From an uncultured Bacteroides sp. (GTDB lineage: Bacteria; Bacteroidota; Bacteroidia; Bacteroidales; Bacteroidaceae), in NCBI GenBank assembly GCA_949288715.1, contig CASELH010000004.1, positions 1 through 64,000 on the forward strand: a stretch of 64,000 bases of DNA, read 5' to 3'. Shown here in pieces: positions 51,499 to 62,492 of the stretch. The notes under the pieces are model-generated. The model saw nothing but the letters and a program-made list of their open reading frames with translations, searched no databases and was not told where the DNA came from. Numbering within the stretch: position 1 is the stretch's first letter; every line of letters begins with the position of its first letter. The position numbers and the translations under genes are program-made.

Positions 51499-53274
51499 TT
51501 AGTCGAAGTCAAGCTTTACCAGCTCGTAGTTCTTGGTGAAGTGCACGAAGAACACTTTGCGGTTGATGAAACCGCCCCAATTGTTGACGCGCTGGAACTT
51601 GAAGCCGGTTTGTATGGGGAGGAGGTGCATGTGCTGCATGTTCTTCTCAAAGTCGGTGCCGTAGTCCGACAGTCCTTTCAAGAAGTAGTAACCCGTGTCG
51701 AATCCCAGCATGCCGTATTTCGGATAGCGTTCGTCCATGTCTTTGCCATACCACTTGCGGTAGCTTTTGGTGAAGTTGACAGCCGCAGGCAGCAGGTTGT
51801 TGGTGTAGAAGGAGGAGTAGAAGTACGTGTCCAGCTCGAAGAAGGCCTCCAGGTAGTCTTTGGTATAGGTCTGCCACTCGGGATAGCCGAAAAGGTGGAT
51901 GTCGCTTTCGGGCATTTCGCGCACTACCACTGTGAGCTGGGGCAACAGCTTCAAGAGCACCAGGTTGCTGCCCGATGTGGGTATGAAGATATTGGGTCGT
52001 CCGTTGGCCAGGACGGCTTTCAGGGACTCTGCCACAGCATCTTCTTTCAGGCTGGTGGTGGGGATGGAACGGTTGCGCAGCTCGTCTTTCAGTCCTTTGA
52101 TGAATTCCGCTTTCTCGCCTGCTCCCTGGCTGGCTTCAATGAATATGACGTTTGCATTGGGGAACTGGCGTACAAAGTGGTCGTAGACCTCGGAGTAGAG
52201 GTACGATTGCGGGGTATTGATTTGGTAGACGGATGCGTTGCGGAATACCGTATTGTCCCGCGACGAAAAAGGTATGACCAGCCTGATGCCGTTTTTCTTG
52301 GCGAAGTCGGCCAACGGCATGATGTGCTGTTGGTAGGCGGGACCGAAGATGATGTCCATGTCTTTCATCTCGGGCTTGGCAAGCAGGGTGTTCAGGGTGC
52401 TTTTCTCGGCACCCGAGTTGTAGGCATATACGTCGATGGAGGTGCCTGTGCGCTTCAGGCTGTCCACGGCCATGAGGAATCCTTCATAATACTCCACCAT
52501 GCGTGCCGACTCTTGGGGAGCGTCGAGGAAGGGGAGGATCACGGCTGCCTTAATGGTATTGAAGCGTTGGCTTTTGGGGGCGTTTTTACTGAATAGTTCC
52601 CGGTCGGTGGGGATGCCTTGCGATGTCCCTGTGGGTTGCATGGTTTGGGCAGTCGGGTAGGGTATGCAGAGCATCTTGCCCCGTTTGATTTTGGTTTTGC
52701 CCTCCAGTTCGGGGTTGGCGGCCAGCAGTTCTTCTTTGCTGATGCCATAGAGGCGGCTGATGCTGTACACCGTTTCCCGGCGTTTCACCTTGTGCATCTC
52801 CCGGCAGCGCGATTCTACCGGGGGCTGTATGTTGCTTTGCGGCGTGGCGGCAGCTTCTTGCTGTACAGCGTTCTGGGCGTCGGCTGCGGGGATGCGTATC
52901 ACCTGCCCCGTGCGGAAGTTGTCGGCACTGAGGCCCGGGTTGGCTTCGCAGATGGCCTTGGCGCTTACGCCGTATACCACGGTCAGGCGGTAGAGGGTTT
53001 CGCCGGGCGCAATGGTGTGGAAGGTGTCGCCTTTCCGGTCGCCGGCCTTGCGCGGGATGCGCAGGGTGTGGCCTATGTATATCTTGTCGTCGCTTCCCGG
53101 GTTCAGGCTGATGATGTCCGCCTGGCTCACTCCGTACATGCTGGCTATGGAGTACAGGCTTTGGCCTTTTTCAACGGTGTGGAGGAAGTATGATTGGTTT
53201 TCCTGCGCCGTGGCCGGCAGGTGGCTCATTGCGGCGAGGCACATCATGCCGATGAATCGTCTGATTATTCTCAT
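51499..53274 (-). CDS. LysM-repeat protein fused to a periplasmic-binding-like domain
   Basis: It has 591 residues with a signal peptide (about 1-23). Three LysM repeats are seen at about 30-75, 86-130 and 160-207 (HTVEKGQSLYSIASMYGVS; HTIAPGETLYRLTVVYGVS; HKVKRRETVYSISRLYGIS), which bind peptidoglycan. From about 240 there is a type I periplasmic-binding-protein-like domain (KAAVILPFLDAP, YYEGFLMAVDSL, IIFGPAYQQHIMPLADFA). This fusion is a recurring Bacteroidetes type. It would sit on the wall and bind a ligand or partner there. The substrate is unknown. Confidence 0.85.
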   Translation of the reverse strand: MRIIRRFIGMMCLAAMSHLPATAQENQSYFLHTVEKGQSLYSIASMYGVSQADIISLNPGSDDKIYIGHTLRIPRKAGDRKGDTFHTIAPGETLYRLTVVYGVSAKAICEANPGLSADNFRTGQVIRIPAADAQNAVQQEAAATPQSNIQPPVESRCREMHKVKRRETVYSISRLYGISKEELLAANPELEGKTKIKRGKMLCIPYPTAQTMQPTGTSQGIPTDRELFSKNAPKSQRFNTIKAAVILPFLDAPQESARMVEYYEGFLMAVDSLKRTGTSIDVYAYNSGAEKSTLNTLLAKPEMKDMDIIFGPAYQQHIMPLADFAKKNGIRLVIPFSSRDNTVFRNASVYQINTPQSYLYSEVYDHFVRQFPNANVIFIEASQGAGEKAEFIKGLKDELRNRSIPTTSLKEDAVAESLKAVLANGRPNIFIPTSGSNLVLLKLLPQLTVVVREMPESDIHLFGYPEWQTYTKDYLEAFFELDTYFYSSFYTNNLLPAAVNFTKSYRKWYGKDMDERYPKYGMLGFDTGYYFLKGLSDYGTDFEKNMQHMHLLPIQTGFKFQRVNNWGGFINRKVFFVHFTKNYELVKLDFD

Positions 53275-53410
53275 GAAAGTCTGCGTTTACTGTTTTTTTC
53301 CTAACGAGCACAAAGGTAAGAATATTGTGGCATTCCCGCCAAAGCATTGCGTTAAGAAAATCAATATCCGGCCTTATTGCGGTGGGGGAAGCCCGGGGCG
53401 TGCCGCGTCC

Positions 53411-53495
53411 GGGTATGCGAGCAAGCACTGGTGAGCATGTGTCACCCGCTCTAATGGGCATGCGCCCCCTCCGGGGTGGGCCATGCGCGGCCGCG
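53411..53495. repeat. Array H: 23-base palindromic repeat between the LysM gene and uvrA
   Basis: CATG is the centre of three units at 53436, 53459 and 53482 (exactly 23 bases apart), preceded by a TATG-centred unit at 53414. The arms differ: GGTGA with TCACC, GGGC with GCCC, and GGCC with GGCC. It is short and degenerate, but the spacing matches the other arrays. Confidence 0.6.
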
Positions 53496-53563
53496 AAAGC
53501 GTGAAATAGTCTTATCGGTCCGAAATATTGCCGCCATTCGTCCGATATTCGGGGATAAAACGC

Positions 53564-53571
53564 TAATTTTG
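53564..53571 (+). promoter_or_regulatory. Probable uvrA promoter -7 element
   Basis: TAATTTTG fits the Bacteroidetes -7 consensus and lies 33 bases before the chosen start. No clear -33 element is seen. Confidence 0.45.
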
Positions 53572-53604
53572 CGCATCAAAAAACAGTGAGTGACAAAGAC
53601 ATTT

Positions 53605-56437
<2,833 letters not shown>

Positions 56438-56445
<8 letters not shown>

Positions 56446-56662
56446 CCCGCTCCGACGAGTGTTAAGTACTCGTCCCCGCGAGTGTTAAGCACTCGTTCCC
56501 ATGAGTGTTAAGCACTCGTCTTGACGACCCACAGTGACCCTTTGCGACGACCCACAGTGGGTCATCGTGACGATCCACAGTGGGTCATTGCAGCGACCCA
56601 CAGTGGGTCTCGAAAGTACCCCACGCGTGACCCTTTGAGATACCCCACGCGTGGGGTCCAGC
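56438..56662. repeat. Array E: 23-base palindromic repeat between uvrA and ybaK
   Basis: Three families follow each other. GAGTGTTAAGCACTC units begin at 56457, 56480 and 56503. GACCCACAGTGGGTC units have CACAGTG at 56530, 56553, 56576 and 56599. ACCCCACGCGTGGGGT units have CACGCGTG at 56622 and 56646. Steps are 23 bases (24 at the last). The uvrA stop region GACGAGTGA (56437-56445) resembles the unit start. Some units join halves of different families. Confidence 0.9.
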
Positions 56663-56722
56663 AGCCGCCCACGAGGCAGCATTTACACCATATATAATAT
56701 ATAGACTTAAACCATCAGCCTT

Positions 56723-57205
56723 ATGCCAAAAGAAAAGATAAACAAGACCAACGCCGCCCGCCTGCTGGACAAGGCGGGGGTGGAGTACGAACTGATTCCC
56801 TACGAGGTGGACGAGAACGACCTCAGCGCGCCCCACGTGGCCGCGCAGCTGGGCGAGGACATAGAGTGCGTCTTCAAGACCCTCGTGCTGCGGGGCGACA
56901 AGACGGGGCACTTCGTCTGCGTCATTCCCGGCGAGCACGAGGTAGACCTCAAGCTGGCGGCCAAGGTGAGCGGCAACAAGAAGTGCGACCTCATCCACGT
57001 CAAGGAGCTGCTGCCCCTCACCGGATACATCCGTGGCGGCTGCTCGCCCATCGGTATGAAGAAGCCTCTGCCCACCTACATACACGACACTTGCCTGCAG
57101 CACCCCTACATCTACGTCAGCGCCGGGCAGCGCGGTCTGCAACTCAAGCTCGCTCCGCAAGACCTGGTGCGCGAGGCGCACGCCGAGGTGTGTCGGCTCT
57201 TCTGA
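56723..57205 (+). CDS. ybaK: Cys-tRNA(Pro) deacylase, YbaK/EbsC family
   Basis: It hydrolyses mischarged Cys-tRNA(Pro). It has 160 residues. Conserved YbaK features are VFKTLVLRGDK, VIPGEHEVDLKLAAK and the YIRGGCSPIGMKK loop with GLQLKLAPQDLV near the end, matching family residues. It lies after array E and before the large activase, both on the plus strand. Confidence 0.93.
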   Translation: MPKEKINKTNAARLLDKAGVEYELIPYEVDENDLSAPHVAAQLGEDIECVFKTLVLRGDKTGHFVCVIPGEHEVDLKLAAKVSGNKKCDLIHVKELLPLTGYIRGGCSPIGMKKPLPTYIHDTCLQHPYIYVSAGQRGLQLKLAPQDLVREAHAEVCRLF

Positions 57206-57355
57206 CCGAAGGGTGAGGGGGAGAGACGGGGCGCACTCCCTTAAAAGATGCTAATAATTCATTGCCAACCGTCGGCATGGACGCATGTTTTGTCTACTTT
57301 TGTGGGTTTTCTCGGCCGGGTAAGGCCAAGTGTCATTGTAAAATGTGTTCTCTAT

Positions 57356-60300
57356 ATGTTTAAAGTAGGTATCGATATAGGCTCGACCACCGTAAAGCTG
57401 GTGGCACTGGATGAGGATGGAGAGATTGTCTTCTCGAAATACGGACGGCACAATGCCCGTGCCAATGAAGTGCTGCTCTCCTTCCTGGGCGAATTGCAAG
57501 CCAAGACGGGCGATTGTGAAGCCTCCCTGCGGATGACCGGTTCGGTGGGCATGGGGCTGGCCGAAAAGTGCTCGCTGCCCTTCGTGCAAGAGGTCGTGGC
57601 AGCCACCAAGGCCATAGGGCACCGCTATCCGGGCGTGCAGTCCATGATAGACATCGGCGGCGAAGATGCCAAGGTGGTGTTCTTCCACGACGGGGTGGCC
57701 AAAGACCTGCGCATGAACGGCAACTGCGCCGGAGGCACCGGTGCCTTCATCGACCAGATGGCAGTCATCCTGGGCGTCAGTGTAGACGAACTGAACGACC
57801 TGGCCCTCCGTGCCACGCAGGTGCACCCCATAGCCTCGCGTTGCGGCGTATTCTGCAAGACCGACATACAGAACCTCATAGCCAAGAACGTAAGCCGGGA
57901 AGACATTGCCGCCTCCATTTTCCATGCCGTGGCGGTGCAGACGGTCATTACCCTGGCACATGGATGCGACATCACGGCGCCTGTGCTGCTCTGCGGCGGG
58001 CCGCTTACCTTTATCCCCGCCTTGCGCAAGGCGTTCACCGACTACCTGTCGCTCACTGATGCCGATGTTGTGCTGCCCGAAAACGGCACGCTGCTCCCCG
58101 CCTACGGGTCGGCGCTGGCCGAGGTGAAGGACGAGGCCGGCCGTCGGCTGTCCGATTATATGGAAACCATCACCCGCCAAGGGAAAGCATTGGGGGCATT
58201 GCAAAGCTCACTGCCGCCCATCTTCCACACTGAAGACGAATATGCCGCCTGGAAGGAACGCATCTCCCGGAAGCAGATTCCCGTAGCCCCTCTGACCGAG
58301 GGCGAGCATGAGGTATTTCTGGGCATCGATTCCGGCTCTACCACCACCAAGATAGTGGTAACCGATGCCGATGCCCGTCTGCTCTACTCCTATTATACCA
58401 TCAACCGGGGCAACCCCATTAAAGCCGTAGCAGAGGGCCTGGCCAAGCTGAAGCAGGAGTGCGAGGCCAGGAAAGCCGTGCTGCGCATAGCCGGGAGCTG
58501 CTCCACGGGCTATGGCGAAGACCTTATCAAGGCGGCTTTCGAGTTGCACTCGGGCATCATAGAGACCATTGCCCACTACATGGCTGCCCGGCACCTGGAC
58601 AAGGAGGTGTCCTTCATACTGGACATCGGCGGGCAGGACATGAAGGCCATCTTCGTCAACCAGGGCGTGATAGACCGCATCGAAATCAACGAAGCCTGCT
58701 CCTCGGGGTGTGGCTCGTTTGTCGAGACTTTTGCCAAGACTTTGGGATACCTTGCCTCCGACTTTGCCAAAGAAGCCTGCCGCTCGCAGGCACCTTGCGA
58801 TTTGGGCACGCGTTGCACCGTGTTCATGAACTCCAAGGTGAAGCAGGCGCTGCGCGAAGGGGCCACCATCCCCGACATTGCCGCCGGACTGGCTTACTCC
58901 GTGGTGAAGAACTGCCTGTACAAGGTGCTGAAGCTGAAGAGCACCGAGGTCATGGGCAAACACATCGTAGTGCAGGGAGGCACCATGCGCAACGATGCCA
59001 TTGTGCACGCCTTCGAGCTGCTGGCCGGCGTGGAGGTGTCGCGCTGCGACATACCGGAGCTGATGGGCGCCTTTGGTTGCGCCTTGTATGCCGCCAAGCA
59101 TCGCGGGAAGCCGGCCACCCTGGACGAAATCATCACCATGGCCCATTACTCCTCCCGCCTGCTCCATTGCAAGGGGTGCGACAACCGTTGCCTGGTGACC
59201 AAGTACACCTTTGACAATGGTAAATGCTATTACTCGGGAAACAAGTGCGAGAAGGTCTTCACCAATGCCGGCGATGCCCGGGTGAAGGGGCAGAATCTGT
59301 ACCAGCGGAAGAACGAGCTGCTCTTCGACCGCCATGCCGAGGAGCATCCCGGCGCACCGGTTATCGGCATTCCGCGTTGCCTGAACATGTTTGAGGAGTA
59401 TCCCTTCTGGCACACTTTGCTGACGGCCTGCGGACTGAACGTGCGCCTCTCCGAGCCTTCGCGCTTTTCGGCCTACGAGCGCAATGCCCGCATGGTGATG
59501 TCCGATAACATCTGCTTCCCGGCCAAGCTGGTGCACAGTCATGTGCAAGACCTCATTGCGAAGCAGGTGGACCGCATCTTCATGCCTTTCGTCATCTTTG
59601 AGCAAGGGGGTAAGGAGCAAAACAGCTACAATTGCCCCATTGTGACGGGATACTCGGAAGTGGTGAAGGGCGTGCAGGCCGGCACCATCCCCATCGATTC
59701 GCCTGTGGTGAACTTCAAGGACCGCAAAATGCTGTTCAAGCAGTGCCAGGAGTATCTGCATAGCCTGGGCGTTACGGATGGAGAGCGGATAAGAACGGCT
59801 TTCCGCCGGGCGGAAGAGGCACAAGGACACTATGCACGCGCCCTCGTCAGAGCCAACGAGAAGGCTTTGAACCAGGCGCGCAAGGAGAAGCGGCTGGCCA
59901 TCTTGCTGGCCGGACGGCCTTACCATGCCGACCCGCTGATTCAGCACAAGATAGCCGACATGATGGCCGACATGGGCATACAGGTGCTGACGGACGACAT
60001 CGTGCGCGACAAGGACATCGCGATAGACGACGCGCACTTTGTGGCGCAATGGGCGTACCCCAACCGCATACTGAAGGCCGCCGTGTGGTGTGCCATGCAG
60101 GACGACGGCCTGCAGTTTGTGGAGATGACCTCCTTTGGCTGCGGCCCCGATGCCTTCCTTACCGACGAGGTGCGCGACTTGCTGATGCGCCACCACAAGT
60201 CGCTTACGCTGCTGAAGCTGGACGACATCAACAACATCGGCTCCCTGAAGCTCAGGGCGCGCTCGCTGGTGGAGAGCCTGAACCTGGCCGGCGAGGGAAA

Positions 60301-61576
60301 GGCCGCGCGGATGGAGGGCGAGAAGTTCATCACCGTGCCTGCCTACGATGAGGCCTACCGCGGCCGCAAGATATTGATACCTTTCTTCACCCCCTTCCTC
60401 TCGCCCCTGCTGCCGGCGGTGATGAAGGTGGCCGGCTACGAGGTGGAGAACCTGCCCATCAGCAACACGGAGTCGTGCGAGTGGGGACTGAAGTATGCCA
60501 ACAACGAGGTGTGCTATCCGGCCACGCTCATTGTGGGCGACATCATCAAGGCCTTCAAGAGCGGGCGTTACCGGGCGGAAGAGTGTGCCATCGCCATCAC
60601 GCAGACGGGCGGACAATGCCGTGCCAGCAACTACATTTCGCTGATAAAGAAGGCGCTGGTCGATGCCGGCTATCGCGACGTGCCCGTCGTGTCGCTCACC
60701 TTCGGGGCCTCGCTGGGCAACGACCAGCCTGCCTTCCGGATGAACTGGCTGAAGGTGCTGCCCGTGGCGGTGAGGGCCATCCTGTACAGCGACGCCATAG
60801 CCAAGTTCTATTATGCCACGGTGGGGCGCGAGCGCGAACGCGGACTGGCCCGCCGCCTGCGCGATGAGTACCTGGCCCGGGCTGCCACCATGATTGGCGA
60901 GGGACGCTCGAGCGAGCTGATGCACGAACTGGCCCGGGCGGCAGCGGGCTTCGACGCGGCGTGCGTGGACATGCCGCTGCCCCGGGTGGGGGTAGTGGGC
61001 GAGATATTCTTGAAATTCAATCCCTTCTCGCACCGCAACATCATCGACTGGCTGATAGCGCATGGCATAGAGGTGGCGCCGCCCATCCTGGTGGACTTCT
61101 TCATGCAGACGTTTGTGAACCGGAAGTCGAACGTCGAGGCACACGTGGCGCACCGCTCGCCCACCGACGTGCTGTATGGCCTGGGCTACCGCCTGGCCCG
61201 CAAGGAGCTGGCCAAGGTGAACCGCATAGGCAGCCGCTTCCGCTACTTCGTGCCGTTCAACGACATTTTCGAGGAGGCCGATGAGGCGCGCAGCGTGGTG
61301 TCGCTCAACGCCCAGTTTGGCGAGGGGTGGCTGCTGCCGGCCGAAGTGTTGTCCTACCGCAGGCGCGGCGTGCGCAACGTCATCAGCCTGCAGCCCTTCG
61401 GGTGCATCGCCAATCACATTGTGGCCAAGGGCCTGGAGAAGCGCATCCACAACCTGTATCCGGACATGAACTTGCTGTCGCTCGACTTCGACAGCGGAGT
61501 GAGCGATGTAAACATCGTTAACCGTCTGCTGCTCTTCATCGACAATATCGGCACGGAAGTGCCTGTGGAGGGGTAA
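57356..61576 (+). CDS. Giant acyl-CoA dehydratase activase (two ASKHA domains with a dehydratase-like part)
   Basis: It has 1406 residues. Two actin-like ATPase domains of the BadF/BcrA/HgdC type lie in tandem. The first starts KVGIDIGSTTVKLVALD, with cluster-type cysteines in GNCAGGTGAFID and SRCGVFC. The second starts FLGIDSGSTTTKIVVTD, with NEACSSGCGSFVE. A Cys-rich segment (HCKGCDNRC ... YYSGNKCEK) and a DUF2229/HgdB-like C-terminal part (IGIPRCLNMFEEYPFWHTLL, AITQTGGQCRASNY) follow. Such fusions are found in many anaerobes; the substrate is unknown. The frame is open upstream to 57248, but the start at 57356 (MFKVGIDIG) fits the family. Array F follows. Confidence 0.88.
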   Translation: MFKVGIDIGSTTVKLVALDEDGEIVFSKYGRHNARANEVLLSFLGELQAKTGDCEASLRMTGSVGMGLAEKCSLPFVQEVVAATKAIGHRYPGVQSMIDIGGEDAKVVFFHDGVAKDLRMNGNCAGGTGAFIDQMAVILGVSVDELNDLALRATQVHPIASRCGVFCKTDIQNLIAKNVSREDIAASIFHAVAVQTVITLAHGCDITAPVLLCGGPLTFIPALRKAFTDYLSLTDADVVLPENGTLLPAYGSALAEVKDEAGRRLSDYMETITRQGKALGALQSSLPPIFHTEDEYAAWKERISRKQIPVAPLTEGEHEVFLGIDSGSTTTKIVVTDADARLLYSYYTINRGNPIKAVAEGLAKLKQECEARKAVLRIAGSCSTGYGEDLIKAAFELHSGIIETIAHYMAARHLDKEVSFILDIGGQDMKAIFVNQGVIDRIEINEACSSGCGSFVETFAKTLGYLASDFAKEACRSQAPCDLGTRCTVFMNSKVKQALREGATIPDIAAGLAYSVVKNCLYKVLKLKSTEVMGKHIVVQGGTMRNDAIVHAFELLAGVEVSRCDIPELMGAFGCALYAAKHRGKPATLDEIITMAHYSSRLLHCKGCDNRCLVTKYTFDNGKCYYSGNKCEKVFTNAGDARVKGQNLYQRKNELLFDRHAEEHPGAPVIGIPRCLNMFEEYPFWHTLLTACGLNVRLSEPSRFSAYERNARMVMSDNICFPAKLVHSHVQDLIAKQVDRIFMPFVIFEQGGKEQNSYNCPIVTGYSEVVKGVQAGTIPIDSPVVNFKDRKMLFKQCQEYLHSLGVTDGERIRTAFRRAEEAQGHYARALVRANEKALNQARKEKRLAILLAGRPYHADPLIQHKIADMMADMGIQVLTDDIVRDKDIAIDDAHFVAQWAYPNRILKAAVWCAMQDDGLQFVEMTSFGCGPDAFLTDEVRDLLMRHHKSLTLLKLDDINNIGSLKLRARSLVESLNLAGEGKAARMEGEKFITVPAYDEAYRGRKILIPFFTPFLSPLLPAVMKVAGYEVENLPISNTESCEWGLKYANNEVCYPATLIVGDIIKAFKSGRYRAEECAIAITQTGGQCRASNYISLIKKALVDAGYRDVPVVSLTFGASLGNDQPAFRMNWLKVLPVAVRAILYSDAIAKFYYATVGRERERGLARRLRDEYLARAATMIGEGRSSELMHELARAAAGFDAACVDMPLPRVGVVGEIFLKFNPFSHRNIIDWLIAHGIEVAPPILVDFFMQTFVNRKSNVEAHVAHRSPTDVLYGLGYRLARKELAKVNRIGSRFRYFVPFNDIFEEADEARSVVSLNAQFGEGWLLPAEVLSYRRRGVRNVISLQPFGCIANHIVAKGLEKRIHNLYPDMNLLSLDFDSGVSDVNIVNRLLLFIDNIGTEVPVEG

Positions 61577-61602
61577 ATCTATATTTTTTACCGGAGGTGC
61601 CA

Positions 61603-61757
61603 CGACGCTATAGTGTCGTTAAAAATGCGCTATAGCGTCGTTAAAAACGGACAGTAGCGCATTTTTAACTCCGCTACTGTCCGTTTTTAACGGGACAGTA
61701 GTCCGTTTCTAACGACACAGTAGCGCGTTTCCGACGGCCTTAGGGCGCGTCTGCGCC
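61603..61757. repeat. Array F: 22-base palindromic repeat between convergent genes
   Basis: Six exact 22-base steps: 61603, 61625, 61647, 61669, 61691, 61713, then 61735 (diverged). Units include CGACGCTATAGTGTCG and ATGCGCTATAGCGTCG; joins are TTAAAA or TTTTTAA. Two units face each other so that AAAAACGGACAGTAGCG (61643-61659) pairs perfectly with 61672-61688. The stop codon of the minus-strand nucleotidyltransferase (61740-61742) lies in the last unit. Confidence 0.9.
61643..61688. terminator. Bidirectional terminator-like hairpin within array F
   Basis: A perfect 17-base stem (61643-61659 with 61672-61688) starts with a five-A run and ends with a five-T run, so it is a terminator shape on both strands. 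It lies between convergent stop codons. Confidence 0.7.
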
Positions 61758-62492
61758 GCCCTCGTGGGTTAGCCATGCTTCGGCCTGTCGGAGTGTATCG
61801 ATTTTTCCCACGTCGTACCAATGGATGCCGTTGGCCTCCACCCCCCGGATAGTGGTTTCGCCGCAGGCGGAGAGGTAGAAGGGGATGATGGAGAAGCGCC
61901 CTTGCCACCCGCCCGCCTCCATGCGGCGGAACAGCGCGGGCGAGAAGACGTGTATGCCGCCGAAGGCCAGTGGCCGGTAGTCGGCGGGGCGGATGCCGGG
62001 GGGCAGCACTTCGCCCGTGGTGCGGTTGGTCCAGCCGCGCAGGCGGAGGCTGTCGTCGAAGAGCAGGTAGCGCGACGTCTGCCTGGGGCTGACCAGCAGC
62101 GAGGCGTCGGCCCCCGATGCCCGGTGCCGGCGGTAAAAGTCGGCCAGGTCGATGTCGCTGAGGATGTCAACGTTGTGGATGAGGAAGGGCTCGCCGTCGT
62201 CCAGCAGGGGGCGTGCCTTCAGGAGGGCGCCGCCGGTGTCCAGCAGCATGTCGCGTTCGTCACTGATGCGTATCGTGGTGCCGGGGAAGTCGTGGCCGGC
62301 CAGGTAGTCGATGATTTGCTCGCCCCGGTGGTGTATGTTCACGACCAGGTCGTTGAAGCCTGCCCGCGCGAGGCGGCGGATGACGTGCTCCAGCAGCGGC
62401 CGGCCGGCCACGGGGGCGAGGGCTTTGGGCACGCGGTCGGTGAGCGGGCGCAGGCGGGTGCCCAGGCCTGCGGCAAATATCATGGCTTTCAT
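61740..62492 (-). CDS. Sugar nucleotidyltransferase, MurU-like
   Basis: It has 250 residues with the nucleotidyl-transferase opening AAGLGTRLRPLTDRVPKAL and the active-site IHNVDILSDIDL. It resembles MurU, which makes UDP-MurNAc from MurNAc-1-phosphate in cell-wall recycling. This fits its neighbour, an AmgK-like kinase that would make the sugar-1-phosphate; the two genes overlap by four bases. The C-terminus reads EGGADAP and ends inside array F. Sugar specificity is inferred from context. Confidence 0.82.
   Translation of the reverse strand: MKAMIFAAGLGTRLRPLTDRVPKALAPVAGRPLLEHVIRRLARAGFNDLVVNIHHRGEQIIDYLAGHDFPGTTIRISDERDMLLDTGGALLKARPLLDDGEPFLIHNVDILSDIDLADFYRRHRASGADASLLVSPRQTSRYLLFDDSLRLRGWTNRTTGEVLPPGIRPADYRPLAFGGIHVFSPALFRRMEAGGWQGRFSIIPFYLSACGETTIRGVEANGIHWYDVGKIDTLRQAEAWLTHEGGADAP

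Noticed and set aside
51499..53274. LysM plus periplasmic-binding fusion as a novel architecture
   Set aside because: This combination is a recurring type in Bacteroidetes; listed as a feature only.
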